The translations under genes and the position numbers were made by a program. A DNA stretch of 64,000 nucleotides from the NCBI GenBank assembly GCA_016704655.1, contig JADIZR010000001.1, forward strand, positions 426,586 through 490,585. The letters run 5' to 3'. Below, piece by piece: positions 1 through 8,768 of the stretch. The stretch comes from Pseudomonadota bacterium (GTDB lineage: Bacteria > Pseudomonadota > Gammaproteobacteria > Steroidobacterales > Steroidobacteraceae). Numbering within the stretch: the first letter of the stretch is position 1; the number at the start of each line of letters is the position of its first letter. Below the pieces are notes generated by a model. The model did not search any database. It was not told where the DNA came from and saw only the letters and a list, made by a program, of their open reading frames with translations.

Positions 1-1
1 G

Positions 2-229
2 GTCGTCGTGATCACCGGCACGCTGGCGACGATGTCACGTGAAGAGGCCAGGGAAGCCGCGCGAGCTGCTGGCGCGACCGTCACCGATTCCGTGTCAAAG
101 AAAACGACGCTGCTGGTCGTGGGCGCGGATGCCGGTTCGAAGCTGAAGAAGGCACGCGACCTCGGGATCCGCATCGTCGACGAAGCCGAGTTCCAGCAGC
201 TGCTCGATCACAACGGTCCGGCAGGATGA
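2..229 (+). CDS. ligA: NAD-dependent DNA ligase, C-terminal BRCT domain (5' truncated)
   Basis: The window opens inside this gene, so only the last 75 codons are visible and the start lies upstream. The visible residues read VVVITGTLATMSREEAREA and continue into a glycine- and lysine-rich stretch (VGADAGSKLKKARDLGI). This is the usual BRCT fold signature at the end of bacterial NAD-dependent DNA ligase, which seals nicks during replication and repair. BRCT domains also end other proteins, but the position at the extreme C-terminus and the ligase-type TGTL/SKLKKA pattern favour LigA. The next gene starts 19 bases after the stop codon. Confidence 0.8.
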   Translation, partial: VVVITGTLATMSREEAREAARAAGATVTDSVSKKTTLLVVGADAGSKLKKARDLGIRIVDEAEFQQLLDHNGPAG

Positions 230-248
230 CGCCCGGGCGCGGGCTGAC

Positions 249-1175
249 GTGATGCTGCGTTACGCCCTCGGGCGCTTGCTCGGCATCGTTCCGACCCTGC
301 TGGTCATCGTGACGGCTGCGTTTTTCGTGATGCGGCTGGCACCGGGCGGGCCATTCGACGAGGAGCAGGCGATCCCGCCCGAGATCGAGGCGAACCTGCA
401 GGCTGCTTACGGCCTAGATCAGCCGGTCTTCGTGCAGTATGGACGCTACCTGCAGGCGCTGGCGCAAGGCGACCTCGGCCCGTCGTTCAAGTACAAGGAC
501 TACCGCGTTTCGGAACTGATCGCACGCGGTCTTCCGGTCACGCTGACTATAGGGTCGCTCGCGCTGTTGCTCGCGCTCGCGCTGGGTGTGCCGCTCGGGA
601 TGGCTGCAGCCTTGCGGCATGACACGGCGCTGGATCACGCCGTCATGACCCTGGCGCTCGCAGGCATTGCCGTTCCGGGATTCGTACTCGCACCCGTGCT
701 GGCGCTGTATTTCGGCGTCAAGCTCGGCTGGCTGCCGGTCGCGGGCTGGGAGCCGGGCAGCGTCCGCCACCTGATCCTTCCAGTCATCACGCTTGCGCTG
801 CCGTTCGTCGCCTACATCGCCAGGCTCACGCGTGCCAGCCTGCTCGAGGTGCTGCAGGCGCCCTACCTCCGCGCTGCGCGCGCCAAGGGACTCACTCGCA
901 GCGCGCTGCTGCGTCGCCACGCGCTGAAGCCGATGCTGCTGCCGGTCGTGAGTTTCCTGGGGCCTGCCGCCGCCGCGCTCCTGACCGGCTCGCTCGTGGT
1001 CGAGCAGGTCTTCGGCCTGCCGGGCGTGGGTCGCTACTTCGTGCAGGGCGCCATCAACCGCGACTACACGCTGGTGATGGGCATGGTGATTTTCTACGCA
1101 GCGCTGATCCTGCTGCTCAACCTCGCCGTCGACCTGGTGTACGGCTGGCTCGATCCGAGAATCCGGCATGGTTGA
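249..1175 (+). CDS. Oligopeptide-type ABC transporter permease (OppB/DppB-like)
   Basis: Inner-membrane permease of a peptide/nickel/oligopeptide ABC importer. The 308-residue protein has the family's N-terminal helix (LGRLLGIVPTLLVIVTAAFF), the periplasmic loop with GLDQPVFVQYGRYL, and five further hydrophobic segments. The EAA coupling loop reads RAARAKGLTRSALLRRHALK near residues 208-228. Start may be GTG at 249 or ATG at 252. The 3' end overlaps the second permease by 8 bases, so the two are probably co-translated. Substrate cannot be read from the sequence, and no substrate-binding protein gene is in the window. Confidence 0.9.
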   Translation: MMLRYALGRLLGIVPTLLVIVTAAFFVMRLAPGGPFDEEQAIPPEIEANLQAAYGLDQPVFVQYGRYLQALAQGDLGPSFKYKDYRVSELIARGLPVTLTIGSLALLLALALGVPLGMAAALRHDTALDHAVMTLALAGIAVPGFVLAPVLALYFGVKLGWLPVAGWEPGSVRHLILPVITLALPFVAYIARLTRASLLEVLQAPYLRAARAKGLTRSALLRRHALKPMLLPVVSFLGPAAAALLTGSLVVEQVFGLPGVGRYFVQGAINRDYTLVMGMVIFYAALILLLNLAVDLVYGWLDPRIRHG

Positions 1176-2052
1176 GGCCGTGCCTGCCGGCGCGCACCGA
1201 CAAAGCCTGTGGAGCGATGCCTGGCAGCGCCTGCAGCGCAGCCGCGCGGCGATCCTGGCGGCGTCTCTGCTGCTGCTCGTGTGCGCGCTCGCCCTCGTCG
1301 GCCCGTGGCTCAGTGCCTACACGGTGGCGCAAGTGGACTGGACGCAGGCGACGCTTGCAACACCGCCTTCTTTTGCGAACGGTCACTGGTTCGGCACCGA
1401 CGCCAACGGCCGCGACCTGTTCGTGCGGGTCTGGATCGGCACGCGCATGTCGCTGCTGGTTGCAGTGCTCGCGACGATTGTCAGCGTCGTGATCGGCGTC
1501 GCGTGGGGCGCAACGGCGGGTTACCTGGGCGGTCGCGCGGACGGCTGGATGATGCGGTTCGTCGACGTGCTCTACGCGCTGCCGTACATGTTCTTCGTGA
1601 TCATCCTGACCGTCGTGTTCGGCCGCAGTCTCGTGCTGATCTTTCTCGCGATCGGAGCCGTGGGCTGGCTGACGATGGCGCGCATCGTGCGCGGCCAGGC
1701 GCTCGCATTGCGACAGCGCGAGTTCGTCGAAGCGGCCATTGCACTCGGCCTGTCGCCCGCCACCATCATCGCCCGGCACGTCGTGCCGAACCTGCTGGGC
1801 ACGGTGATCGTGTACGCGACGTTGACAGTGCCGCAGGTGATCCTGTTCGAGAGTTTCCTGAGCTTCCTCGGCCTCGGCGTGCAGGAACCGCTCACCAGCC
1901 TGGGCCGGCTCGTGGCCGAGGGGGCGCTCGAAATGGAATCGTCGCCGTGGCTGCTGCTGGTGCCCTCGGCCGTGCTCGCCCTCGTGCTGCTGTGCCTGAA
2001 TTTCCTGGGTGACGGGCTGCGCGACGCGCTGGACCCGAGGCAGCGCCGATGA
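1168..2052 (+). CDS. Oligopeptide-type ABC transporter permease (OppC/DppC-like)
   Basis: Second inner-membrane permease of the importer, 294 residues. The N-terminus has a cytoplasmic stretch (SLWSDAWQRLQRSRAAI) followed by the OppC-type first helix. The motif HWFGTDANGRDLFVRVWIG marks the periplasmic segment typical of OppC/DppC proteins. The EAA loop reads EAAIALGLSPATIIARHVVP. It ends LNFLGDGLRDALDPR, a classic C-terminus for this family. It overlaps the upstream permease and, by 4 bases (ATGA), the downstream ATPase, indicating one operon. Confidence 0.92.
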   Translation: MVEAVPAGAHRQSLWSDAWQRLQRSRAAILAASLLLLVCALALVGPWLSAYTVAQVDWTQATLATPPSFANGHWFGTDANGRDLFVRVWIGTRMSLLVAVLATIVSVVIGVAWGATAGYLGGRADGWMMRFVDVLYALPYMFFVIILTVVFGRSLVLIFLAIGAVGWLTMARIVRGQALALRQREFVEAAIALGLSPATIIARHVVPNLLGTVIVYATLTVPQVILFESFLSFLGLGVQEPLTSLGRLVAEGALEMESSPWLLLVPSAVLALVLLCLNFLGDGLRDALDPRQRR

Positions 2053-3098
2053 CCGCCGAGCCCATGCTGCGGGTGCGCGACCTGGGGGTGAATTTCGCCA
2101 CCTCGCAGGGCGAAGTACAGGCCGTGTCGGGCGTTTCATTCGACGTCCGCGCAGGTGAATGCCTCGCCGTCGTTGGTGAATCGGGATCCGGCAAGACCCA
2201 GGTGCTGATGGGTTGCCTTGGCTTGCTCGCCGCGAATGGCATGGCACGTGGCTCGGCGCTGTTCGCCGGTCGGGAATTGATCGGTGCAACCGAACGCGCA
2301 CTCAACCAGGTACGCGGTACCGGCATCGGATTGCTGTCGCAGGACCCGCTCAGTTCGCTGACGCCGCACCTGCGCATCGAGACGCTGTTGATCGAAGGCC
2401 TGGTCGATCGCGGCCTCGCCACGCGCGCCGAAGCCCGTGAGCGTGCGCTGCAGGCGCTGGCAGAGGTCGACATCCCGGAGCCTGCGGCGCGGTTGCGCCA
2501 GTACCCGCACGAACTCTCGGGCGGGATGCGCCAGCGCGTTGCGCTTGCGGCTGCGCTCATGTGCGCGCCAAGGCTGCTGTTCGCGGACGAACCGACCACC
2601 GCGCTCGACGTCAGCGTGCAGGCGCGCGTCCTCGAACTGCTGGCGGGAGTGCGTGACCGCGGCTTGGGCGTGTTGATCATCACTCACGATCTCGGCGTGG
2701 TGGCGGGCCTCGCCGACCGGGTCGCCGTCATGTATGCGGGCCGCATCGTCGAAACCGCGACGACGGACGAGCTGTTTTCCGCGCCGCGACATCCTTACAC
2801 GAGGGCCTTGCTGGCGGCCGTGCCGCGGCTGCAAGGCGACGCCCAGGCGCGGCTCGTCGGGATCGCTGGCGATCCGCCGCAACCCTCCGCACGTCCTCCG
2901 GGATGTGCCTTTGCGCCGCGATGCGAACGTGCGGTGGCGGCCTGTGGCGAATCGCGCCCGGAGCTGACGCAGTGCGCGGGCCGCAGTCAGGTCGGGGCCT
3001 CGGACGATGAGGCGAGTCTGTCGCTTGCTGCGCGAGGTGTGCCGATCACCGCCGTCGCTTGTCATCGTCCGCTGCGAGCAGCGGCGGAGATCGTATGA
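2049..3098 (+). CDS. Oligopeptide-type ABC transporter ATPase (OppD/DppD-like)
   Basis: Cytoplasmic ATPase that pairs with the OppF-like partner to power the importer. Walker A is GESGSGKTQ near residue 43, the signature is LSGGMRQRVALAAAL, Walker B is LLFADEPTTALD and the switch histidine follows in ITHDLGVV. The C-terminal extension (PPGCAFAPRC, residues about 283-292, with further cysteines) is the oligopeptide-transporter domain that in this family may hold an iron-sulfur site. Length is 349 residues. The stop overlaps the next start as ATGA at 3095. Confidence 0.93.
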   Translation: MTAEPMLRVRDLGVNFATSQGEVQAVSGVSFDVRAGECLAVVGESGSGKTQVLMGCLGLLAANGMARGSALFAGRELIGATERALNQVRGTGIGLLSQDPLSSLTPHLRIETLLIEGLVDRGLATRAEARERALQALAEVDIPEPAARLRQYPHELSGGMRQRVALAAALMCAPRLLFADEPTTALDVSVQARVLELLAGVRDRGLGVLIITHDLGVVAGLADRVAVMYAGRIVETATTDELFSAPRHPYTRALLAAVPRLQGDAQARLVGIAGDPPQPSARPPGCAFAPRCERAVAACGESRPELTQCAGRSQVGASDDEASLSLAARGVPITAVACHRPLRAAAEIV

Positions 3099-3952
3099 GC
3101 GCGCCGCCGCCTTTGTTGCAGGTTGAACGTGCCAGCGTCCGCTACACGCTGCGGGGTGCGGGAATGTTCGCGCCGGCACGCACGCTTGACGCGTTGTCCG
3201 ACGTGTCCATCGCGATTCCTGAGGGTGGCCGGCTCGGCGTCGTCGGTGAGTCCGGGTCGGGCAAGTCGACGCTCGCGCGTGTCGTGCTCGGGCTCGTGCG
3301 CGCGCAAGCAGGACGAGTGGCGTGGGAAGGCCGCACCGTCGATTACGACGACGCGACCGCGATGCGCTCCCTGCGGCGTGAGATGCAGGTGGTCTTCCAG
3401 GACCCGTTCGGCAGCCTCGATCCACGCATGACGGCGGGGCAGGCAGTCGGCGAGGCATTGCAGGCGCTGGCCGGTCCCGTGGCTTCCGTTGCAGCGCAGG
3501 ATCGCATCCATGCGGCATTGTCAGAAGTCGGGCTTGCGGCGGCCTTCGCCCACCGCTACCCGCACGAAATGAGCGGCGGCCAGTGCCAGCGCGTCGCGAT
3601 CGCGCGTGCGATCGTTGCCCGGCCGCGCCTCCTCGTCTGCGACGAGGTCGTGAGTGCGCTCGACGTTTCCGTGCAGGCGCAGATCGTCAATCTCCTGCAC
3701 GAACTCAGCGAGCGGTACCAGATGTCGCTGCTCTTCATCAGCCACAACCTCGCGGTGGTGCGCCACCTCTGCGATGAAGTCGCCGTGTTGTGCCGGGGAC
3801 GATTGGTGGAGCAGGGGAGTTGCGCTGCCATCTTCGGCGACCCGCAGGCGCAGTACACACGCGACTTGCTGGCCGCCGTGCCGGAGCCGGCTCCGGCGTT
3901 GCAGCGGGCGCGTATCGCCTCGGCGCGGAATGCGCTGAGGGCGAGCCGATAG
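3095..3952 (+). CDS. Oligopeptide-type ABC transporter ATPase (OppF/DppF-like)
   Basis: Second ATPase of the importer, 285 residues when started at the ATG that overlaps the previous stop. An in-frame upstream start at 3059 would lie inside the neighbouring gene and is less likely. Walker A is GESGSGKSTLARVVLG, the signature is MSGGQCQRVAIARAI, Walker B is LLVCDEVVSALD and the H-loop is ISHNLAVV. The signature has cysteine where glutamine or arginine is common. It is shorter than the upstream ATPase and lacks an obvious cysteine-rich extension. It closes the operon; a large hairpin starts 7 bases after the stop. Confidence 0.92.
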   Translation: MSAPPPLLQVERASVRYTLRGAGMFAPARTLDALSDVSIAIPEGGRLGVVGESGSGKSTLARVVLGLVRAQAGRVAWEGRTVDYDDATAMRSLRREMQVVFQDPFGSLDPRMTAGQAVGEALQALAGPVASVAAQDRIHAALSEVGLAAAFAHRYPHEMSGGQCQRVAIARAIVARPRLLVCDEVVSALDVSVQAQIVNLLHELSERYQMSLLFISHNLAVVRHLCDEVAVLCRGRLVEQGSCAAIFGDPQAQYTRDLLAAVPEPAPALQRARIASARNALRASR

Positions 3953-3958
3953 TCGCAG

Positions 3959-4090
3959 GCGTCGTATCCGGTGGCTTTTCCGGCCCGCGGAAAGGCAGAT
4001 ACGCGGGCCGGAAAAGCCACCGGATACGACGCTCGATCGGCGGCGCCTGAGCGCGTTCTCGCCGGAGCGAGAAGCGCGCACGGCGCATGT
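3959..4090 (+). repeat. Two-hairpin repeat element, copy A
   Basis: A perfect 31-bp inverted repeat (3959-3989 with 4002-4032) surrounds a 12-base loop GAAAGGCAGATA. It is followed by a spacer rich in GGCGCC and a small hairpin with stem TTCTCGC/GCGAGAA (4056-4062 with 4067-4073) around CGGA, then CGCACGGCGCATGTG. The whole unit matches the reverse complement of 4214-4342. The first hairpin lies just after the transporter operon and could stop transcription, but no U-run follows. Confidence 0.85.
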
Positions 4091-4213
4091 GGCGTCGACC
4101 GGCCCGCTGGATGGCGCCCACCATCCCGAACATCACGGTGGCCTGCGGGTGAATTCCACCTTTCGCCGACAGTCGGATTCGGCACGGCACTCGAACTTGC
4201 GCGCGGTTGAGGA

Positions 4214-4342
4214 CACTTGCGCCGTGCGACGTTTTCGGTCCGCCGAAAACGAGCCCAGGCGCCGCCGGTCGAGCCTTCGATCCGGGTTTGTTTTCGAACC
4301 GCGTATCTGCCTTTCCGCGGTTCGAAAACAAACCCGGATCAA
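4214..4342 (-). repeat. Two-hairpin repeat element, copy B (inverted)
   Basis: Inverted, diverged copy of the unit at 3959-4090. The small hairpin is CGTTTTCGG/CCGAAAACG (4230-4238 with 4243-4251) around TCCG. The large hairpin has perfect 25-bp arms (4279-4303 with 4316-4340) around TATCTGCCTTTC. That loop is the exact reverse complement of the loop in copy A, although the stem sequences are quite different. The spacer CAGGCGCCGCCGGTCGAGC is nearly identical between copies after reversal. The 120 bases between the copies show no gene I can support. Confidence 0.85.
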
Positions 4343-4469
4343 GGCCGCACCCCCGCGCCCAGCTCGCTTCGCAGGGAAAAGGTCCGAGGTCCCGGGAATC
4401 CGTGGTTGGAATCGGTCCAGCTCTGTGGTTATCTGCGCTTGTCGCGGCGGCCGCGGTGCTGACAGGTTC

Positions 4470-4727
4470 GTGCGGGGCGGGGGCAAGGGAGTGCTCGTGA
4501 CCGCGTTCTGCGGCGTCGGCCACGTGCTCGGGTCCATCGTCATCGGGTTCGTCGGCATCGCGATCGGCGCGTCGCTGCATCGGCTGCAGTGGCTCGAGGG
4601 CGTGCGCGGGCCGGCTGCTTTCGGGCACGGTTGGGGACGGGCGGCGGCGGGGGGGCGGCGGGCGCGGCACTGGCGCGGCCCGGCCGCCCTCAGCCTGTGT
4701 GGAGTGGGCATCGTCCTCGGCCTCTGA
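4470..4727 (+). pseudogene. Remnant of a polytopic membrane protein (exporter/TauE-UreH-like)
   Basis: One frame contains GVLVTAFCGVGHVLGSIV followed by GFVGIAIGASLHRLQWLEG. This resembles the middle of membrane proteins of the sulfite-exporter or nickel-transport-related type, where a GHVLGS helix is followed by a charged LE..RG turn. Beyond the turn the sequence decays into a G-rich tract (seven Gs near 4650) and ends LSLCGVGIVLGL before a stop. No convincing start codon or N-terminal helix precedes it. I treat it as a decayed fragment; the family call is tentative. Confidence 0.35.
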
Positions 4728-4731
4728 CTGA

Positions 4732-4740
4732 TGCGATAAT
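4732..4740 (+). promoter_or_regulatory. Candidate extended -10 promoter for the aminotransferase gene
   Basis: TGCGATAAT stands 46 bases before the alaA-like start in a very GC-rich stretch and fits an extended -10 element (TGn plus GATAAT). No good -35 hexamer is visible upstream. Confidence 0.35.
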
Positions 4741-4785
4741 TGCAGGACGACCCGTTCGTCCAGCCAGGCACCAGGCATCGCGACC

Positions 4786-6054
4786 ATGTCCACCCGTTCC
4801 GTCCGGCCGAGTCCCGGCCTCGCTAACGTCCGCTACGAGATCCGCGGCAAGCTCGCCCGTCGCGCCCAGGAAATGGAGCGCATGGGGTACGACATCGTCT
4901 CGCTCAACATCGGCAACCCGGGCGCCTTCGGCTTCCGCACGCCCGAGACCATGCGCCTCGCCATGATCGAGAACCTGCGCGCGGCCGAGGGCTACTGCCA
5001 CCAGAAGGGCATCTTCCCGGCACGCGAGGCCGTGGTGATGCAGCAGCAGGAGCGGGGCGTCCGCGGCGTTACCGCCGACGACGTCTTCATCGGCAACGGC
5101 GTCAGCGAACTGATCGACCTCACGCTGCGGGCGCTGCTCGCGGCGGACGAGGAAGTGCTGGTGCCGAGTCCCGACTATCCGCTGTGGACCGCGGCGGTGA
5201 ACCTGAACCGCGGGCGCGCCGTCCACTATCCGTGCCGCCCCGAGCGCGGCTTCGTGCCGGACCCGGAGGAAATCGAATCCCTGATCACGAAGCGCACGCG
5301 CGCCATCGTCGTGATCAATCCGAACAATCCCACCGGCGCGGTCTACCCGCGGCCGGTACTCGAGGCCATCGCGCGCCTTGCCGAGAAGCACCACCTGGTG
5401 GTATTCGCGGACGAAATCTACGACCAGATGACGTACGACGGCGCCGAGTTCGTGCCGATGGCCACGCTGGTGCATCACACGCTCTGCTGCACCATGAGCG
5501 GCCTGTCGAAGGTCTATCGCGCCTGCGGTTACAGGGTCGGCTGGGCCGTGTTTTCCGGCGACCTCGAGAACGCCCGTGAGTACCTGTCGGCGCTCGAATT
5601 GCTGTCGTCACTGCGGCTCTGCAGCAACGTCGCGGGCCAGTGGGCCGTGCAGACGGCGCTCGGCGGGTACCAGAGCATCAAGGAGCTGATCCGCCCCGGC
5701 GGACGCCTGTACGAGTCCCGCAAGGCCATCGTGGATGCAGTGGCGCGCAGCAAGTACCTCACGCTCACGGTGCCGCGCGGCGCGTTGTACGCCTTCGTAG
5801 GCGTCGACACGCAACGTCTGCCGGGATTCGACGACCGCCGGTTCGCCATGGACCTGCTCGAGCACAAGCACGTGCTGGTCGCCCCGGGCACCAGTTTCAA
5901 CGTGGCGTACAACACCCATTTCCGCGTCACGAACCTGCCGGAGCCCGAAGTGCTGTCCGACGTGTTCGACCGGATGGAAGAACTGCTGGACAACTACGCG
6001 GCAGGCGACGAGCCGGTGTCGCGGCCGACGCCGTTGCGGGCCGTCGAAGCATGA
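4786..6054 (+). CDS. alaA: Alanine-synthesising aminotransferase (AlaA/YfbQ-like)
   Basis: Pyridoxal-phosphate enzyme, 422 residues, fold type I. It closely follows the pattern of E. coli AlaA, which makes alanine from pyruvate and glutamate: LNIGNPGAFGF near the N-terminus, IGNGVSELIDLTLRALL, VPSPDYPLWTAAV, INPNNPTGAVYPRP, FADEIYDQMTYDG and the cofactor-lysine segment MSGLSKVYRACGYRVGW. The C-terminal arginine region FRVTNLPEP is present. About 17 residues beyond the usual end (GDEPVSRPTPLRAVEA) look like an appended tail. It stands alone with its own candidate promoter. Confidence 0.9.
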   Translation: MSTRSVRPSPGLANVRYEIRGKLARRAQEMERMGYDIVSLNIGNPGAFGFRTPETMRLAMIENLRAAEGYCHQKGIFPAREAVVMQQQERGVRGVTADDVFIGNGVSELIDLTLRALLAADEEVLVPSPDYPLWTAAVNLNRGRAVHYPCRPERGFVPDPEEIESLITKRTRAIVVINPNNPTGAVYPRPVLEAIARLAEKHHLVVFADEIYDQMTYDGAEFVPMATLVHHTLCCTMSGLSKVYRACGYRVGWAVFSGDLENAREYLSALELLSSLRLCSNVAGQWAVQTALGGYQSIKELIRPGGRLYESRKAIVDAVARSKYLTLTVPRGALYAFVGVDTQRLPGFDDRRFAMDLLEHKHVLVAPGTSFNVAYNTHFRVTNLPEPEVLSDVFDRMEELLDNYAAGDEPVSRPTPLRAVEA

Positions 6055-6064
6055 CCTCAGGCAG

Positions 6065-6101
6065 GTTATAAGGTTCAAGCGGTAACTACCTGAACCATAA
6101 C
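6065..6101 (+). terminator. Imperfect inverted repeat after the aminotransferase gene
   Basis: GTTATAAGGTTCA (6065-6077) can pair with TGAACCATAAC (6091-6101) with a two-base bulge. The repeat follows the alaA stop by 11 bases. It has no U-run, so terminator activity is uncertain. Confidence 0.35.
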
Positions 6102-6143
6102 GGTAAAAGTGTCGTTGTACTCGACGAGCTTCACACCGGCACG

Positions 6144-8768
6144 ATGTATGTCGCGCCGACACGCCGCCTCGCCCATTTTCTTCGTACCCGCCACGACGCA
6201 GCGTGCCAGGCCCGCGACCTGCGGGTCTGGGAGACGCCGGACGTAGTCACGTGGCTGGAGCTGCTGCGCCGCCAGTTCGACCTGGACCGGGCAGCAGGCC
6301 GCACGGCCGCCCGTTGGCTCGACACGGGACACGGACTGCTCGTCTGGGAGCGGATCGTCCGTCGTGACGTCGACCTCGGGCCGGTCCTGCTGCCGTCCGG
6401 GCTGAGTGTGGTGGCGCAGCGTTCCTGGGAACTGCTCCATGCCTACCGCATCCCGGTCCGGGTCCTGGTCGAGGACGCCAGCCCGGAGGTGCAGTCGTTC
6501 GGCCGTTGGGCGGTCGAATTTGGCCGGTGGCTGGACCAGGGCGACTGGCTCGATCCCGACCAGGCGTCGCTGATCGTAGGTCCGCCCGCCCGCGACAAAC
6601 CAATCGAATTCGTCGGCTTCGATCGTTGGACGCCGGCGCAGGCGGCCTTCGTCGAGCGGATCTCGAGTCTGGGCGCGCGCGTCACCGTGCGTCCTGCCGT
6701 GCCTGAGAACGAGACGTTCAATGCTCACGTCGTCGAATGCAACGATTGCGACGCCGAACTCGAAACCGCAGCACGCTGGGCCGCGCAACGGCTGCAGGAG
6801 CAGCCGGACGAACGACTCGCCCTGATCGTGCCGGAACTCGCACGCCAGCGAGCGCGGGTCCGCCGCGTGCTCGACCGCGTGCTCGTGCCGGGAGCGGCGT
6901 TCACTGGTGGGCCCGCACCCGAATCGACAGCGTACGAGCTGGCGGCCGCGCGACCCTTGCTGGAACGACCAGTGGTTTCCGCAGCCCTCGATTGGCTCAC
7001 CGCCTGCATCAGTCCACCCGAACTTGCGGCGGCCAGCGCGCTGCTGCGAGGTGCGCACGATGGCGCAGCCGGCGACGAAGCGTACGCGCGTGCCGAACTC
7101 GATGTGGCGCTGCGCAAAGCCGGCGTGCCACAGGCCGGGCTTGCTTACCTGGCACGCTCAGCGCGCGATCACGGTTGTCCAGCGACCGCCGCACGTGTGC
7201 AGGCAGCGGGAGCGCGTGCACGAACGTGGACGGGATCGCAGCTGCCGAGCCTGTGGGCGTCCGAGTTCTTCGAGTTGTTGCGGACGGTCGGCTGGCCGGG
7301 TCCTGACCCCGGCAGCGCAGAGCATCAGGCCGTGCAGCGCCTGCAAGCGCTGCTCGGCGAATTCGGCGCGAGCGACGACGTCGCCGGTCCGCTGCGCGCT
7401 TCGACCGCGCTTGCTTACCTGCGCGATCTCGCCGCCGTGACTGCGTCCGAACCGCAGGAAATCGCAGCGCCGTTGCTCGTGATCGATCCCGACACGGCGC
7501 TCGGCATGCATTTCGACGCGATCTGGGTGTGCGGACTCGATGCGGCACGCTGGCCGTCACCGGCGCACCCTGATCCGTTCCTGCCGCGCGAGTGGCAAGC
7601 GCGGCAAGGCGTGCCCGGCGCGACGGCCGAGTTGACGGAGCGTCAGGCGCGGCGGACCCTGCAACGACTCCTGGCCTCGGCATCCACCGCGCTTTGCAGC
7701 GTGCCGCGTTTCGAGGACGAAGCGCCGCTGCTGCCGAGCGCCTTGGTCGCGGACCTGCCGCGACTCGCGGTCGTGTCGTTGTGGCCTGGAACGCAGGCAT
7801 CCTTGGCGCAGTTTGAGGCGCGCCCTTCTCTCGAGACCCTGATCGACGGTTCGCTCCCCGCGTTTGCCCCGCATGAAGTCGTAAAGGGCGGCGCCCGGCT
7901 GCTCGAACTGCAGGGCGCGTGTCCGTTCCGCGCGGCCGTCGAACTGCGCCTGGGCGGCGTCGAACTCGAGCATCCGGCCGCGGGCATCGCTGCCACCGAA
8001 CGCGGCAAGCTTGCGCACGCGGTGCTGCAGGCCTTCTGGGACAAGGTGCGCGAGCAGTCGGTGCTGCTGGCCATGACCGCCGATCAGCGTATCGCGAACG
8101 TGCGTACGCACGTACGGTCGGTGCTGGCGCCGTTACGTGCGACCGCCGACGCAGTCGGCACACGCCTGCTGGACCTCGAAGAGCGCTGGCTGGACGCGCG
8201 AGTGCTCGAACTGCTGCAGCAGGATGCGGAACGCGCGCCGTTCACGGTCGAGTTCGTCGAGGAGCCGCGCGTCATCGACGTTGGCGGTGTGCAGACGCGC
8301 ATCGTCCTCGACCGGGTGGATCGCCTGGCGGACGGCACGTTCGCCGTCATCGATTACAAGACCGGCGCGCAAGCGAAGCCCGCCGCGTGGATGGGTGACC
8401 GCCCGGAGCTGCCCCAGCTGCCGCTGTACGTGCGTGCGATCGGCCAGGAGCAGGTGAGCGCGGTCGCGTTCGGCGTCGTCTGCACGGGCAGCACCGAATA
8501 CCGTGGCTTCGCGCGCGACGGCGAGGTGTTCCCGCAACTCAAGCCGTTCGATGCCGCCAGCGGCCCATTCAAGGACTACGCGAGTTGGGGTGACCTGTTG
8601 CAGGCCTGGAACAGGCGACTGGAGTCGCTGGCACGGGAGCACGCACAGGGCGACGCGCGGCTCGCGCCGAATCCAGCCAGGGCCTGCCGTTACTGCCACC
8701 TGCGCGGGGTCTGTCGTTCGGCACAGGCGCTCATGGAGCCCGAGGAGGGCGACGATGCAGCCGGCTGA
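6144..8768 (+). CDS. PD-(D/E)XK nuclease-domain DNA repair protein (AddB-like partner)
   Basis: Cytoplasmic protein of 874 residues that sits directly before a UvrD/AddA-like helicase, the arrangement of a widespread proteobacterial AddAB-like pair. The N-terminal two thirds resemble an inactivated helicase (TRRLAHFLR, then LLVIDPDTALGMHFDAIWV). The C-terminal third holds the nuclease: QGACPFRAAVELRLGG, ERGKLAHAVLQAFWD, and the core IDYKTGAQAKP with aspartate and lysine. A cysteine cluster (CRYCHLRGVCRSAQ) close to the C-terminus suggests the iron-sulfur staple seen in AddB/RecB-type nucleases. The 3' end overlaps the helicase start by 14 bases. Confidence 0.85.
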   Translation: MYVAPTRRLAHFLRTRHDAACQARDLRVWETPDVVTWLELLRRQFDLDRAAGRTAARWLDTGHGLLVWERIVRRDVDLGPVLLPSGLSVVAQRSWELLHAYRIPVRVLVEDASPEVQSFGRWAVEFGRWLDQGDWLDPDQASLIVGPPARDKPIEFVGFDRWTPAQAAFVERISSLGARVTVRPAVPENETFNAHVVECNDCDAELETAARWAAQRLQEQPDERLALIVPELARQRARVRRVLDRVLVPGAAFTGGPAPESTAYELAAARPLLERPVVSAALDWLTACISPPELAAASALLRGAHDGAAGDEAYARAELDVALRKAGVPQAGLAYLARSARDHGCPATAARVQAAGARARTWTGSQLPSLWASEFFELLRTVGWPGPDPGSAEHQAVQRLQALLGEFGASDDVAGPLRASTALAYLRDLAAVTASEPQEIAAPLLVIDPDTALGMHFDAIWVCGLDAARWPSPAHPDPFLPREWQARQGVPGATAELTERQARRTLQRLLASASTALCSVPRFEDEAPLLPSALVADLPRLAVVSLWPGTQASLAQFEARPSLETLIDGSLPAFAPHEVVKGGARLLELQGACPFRAAVELRLGGVELEHPAAGIAATERGKLAHAVLQAFWDKVREQSVLLAMTADQRIANVRTHVRSVLAPLRATADAVGTRLLDLEERWLDARVLELLQQDAERAPFTVEFVEEPRVIDVGGVQTRIVLDRVDRLADGTFAVIDYKTGAQAKPAAWMGDRPELPQLPLYVRAIGQEQVSAVAFGVVCTGSTEYRGFARDGEVFPQLKPFDAASGPFKDYASWGDLLQAWNRRLESLAREHAQGDARLAPNPARACRYCHLRGVCRSAQALMEPEEGDDAAG

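Noticed and set aside
414..1169. Long open frame antisense to the OppB-like gene, and many similar long antisense frames throughout
   Set aside because: High GC content removes stop codons from antisense frames; their translations are histidine-, arginine- and glutamine-rich and show no domain, whereas the sense frames carry clear family motifs.
3790..4210. Short open frames running through the large hairpins downstream of the transporter operon
   Set aside because: They translate the two arms of an inverted repeat and change frame at the loop; there is no coding pattern or start signal.
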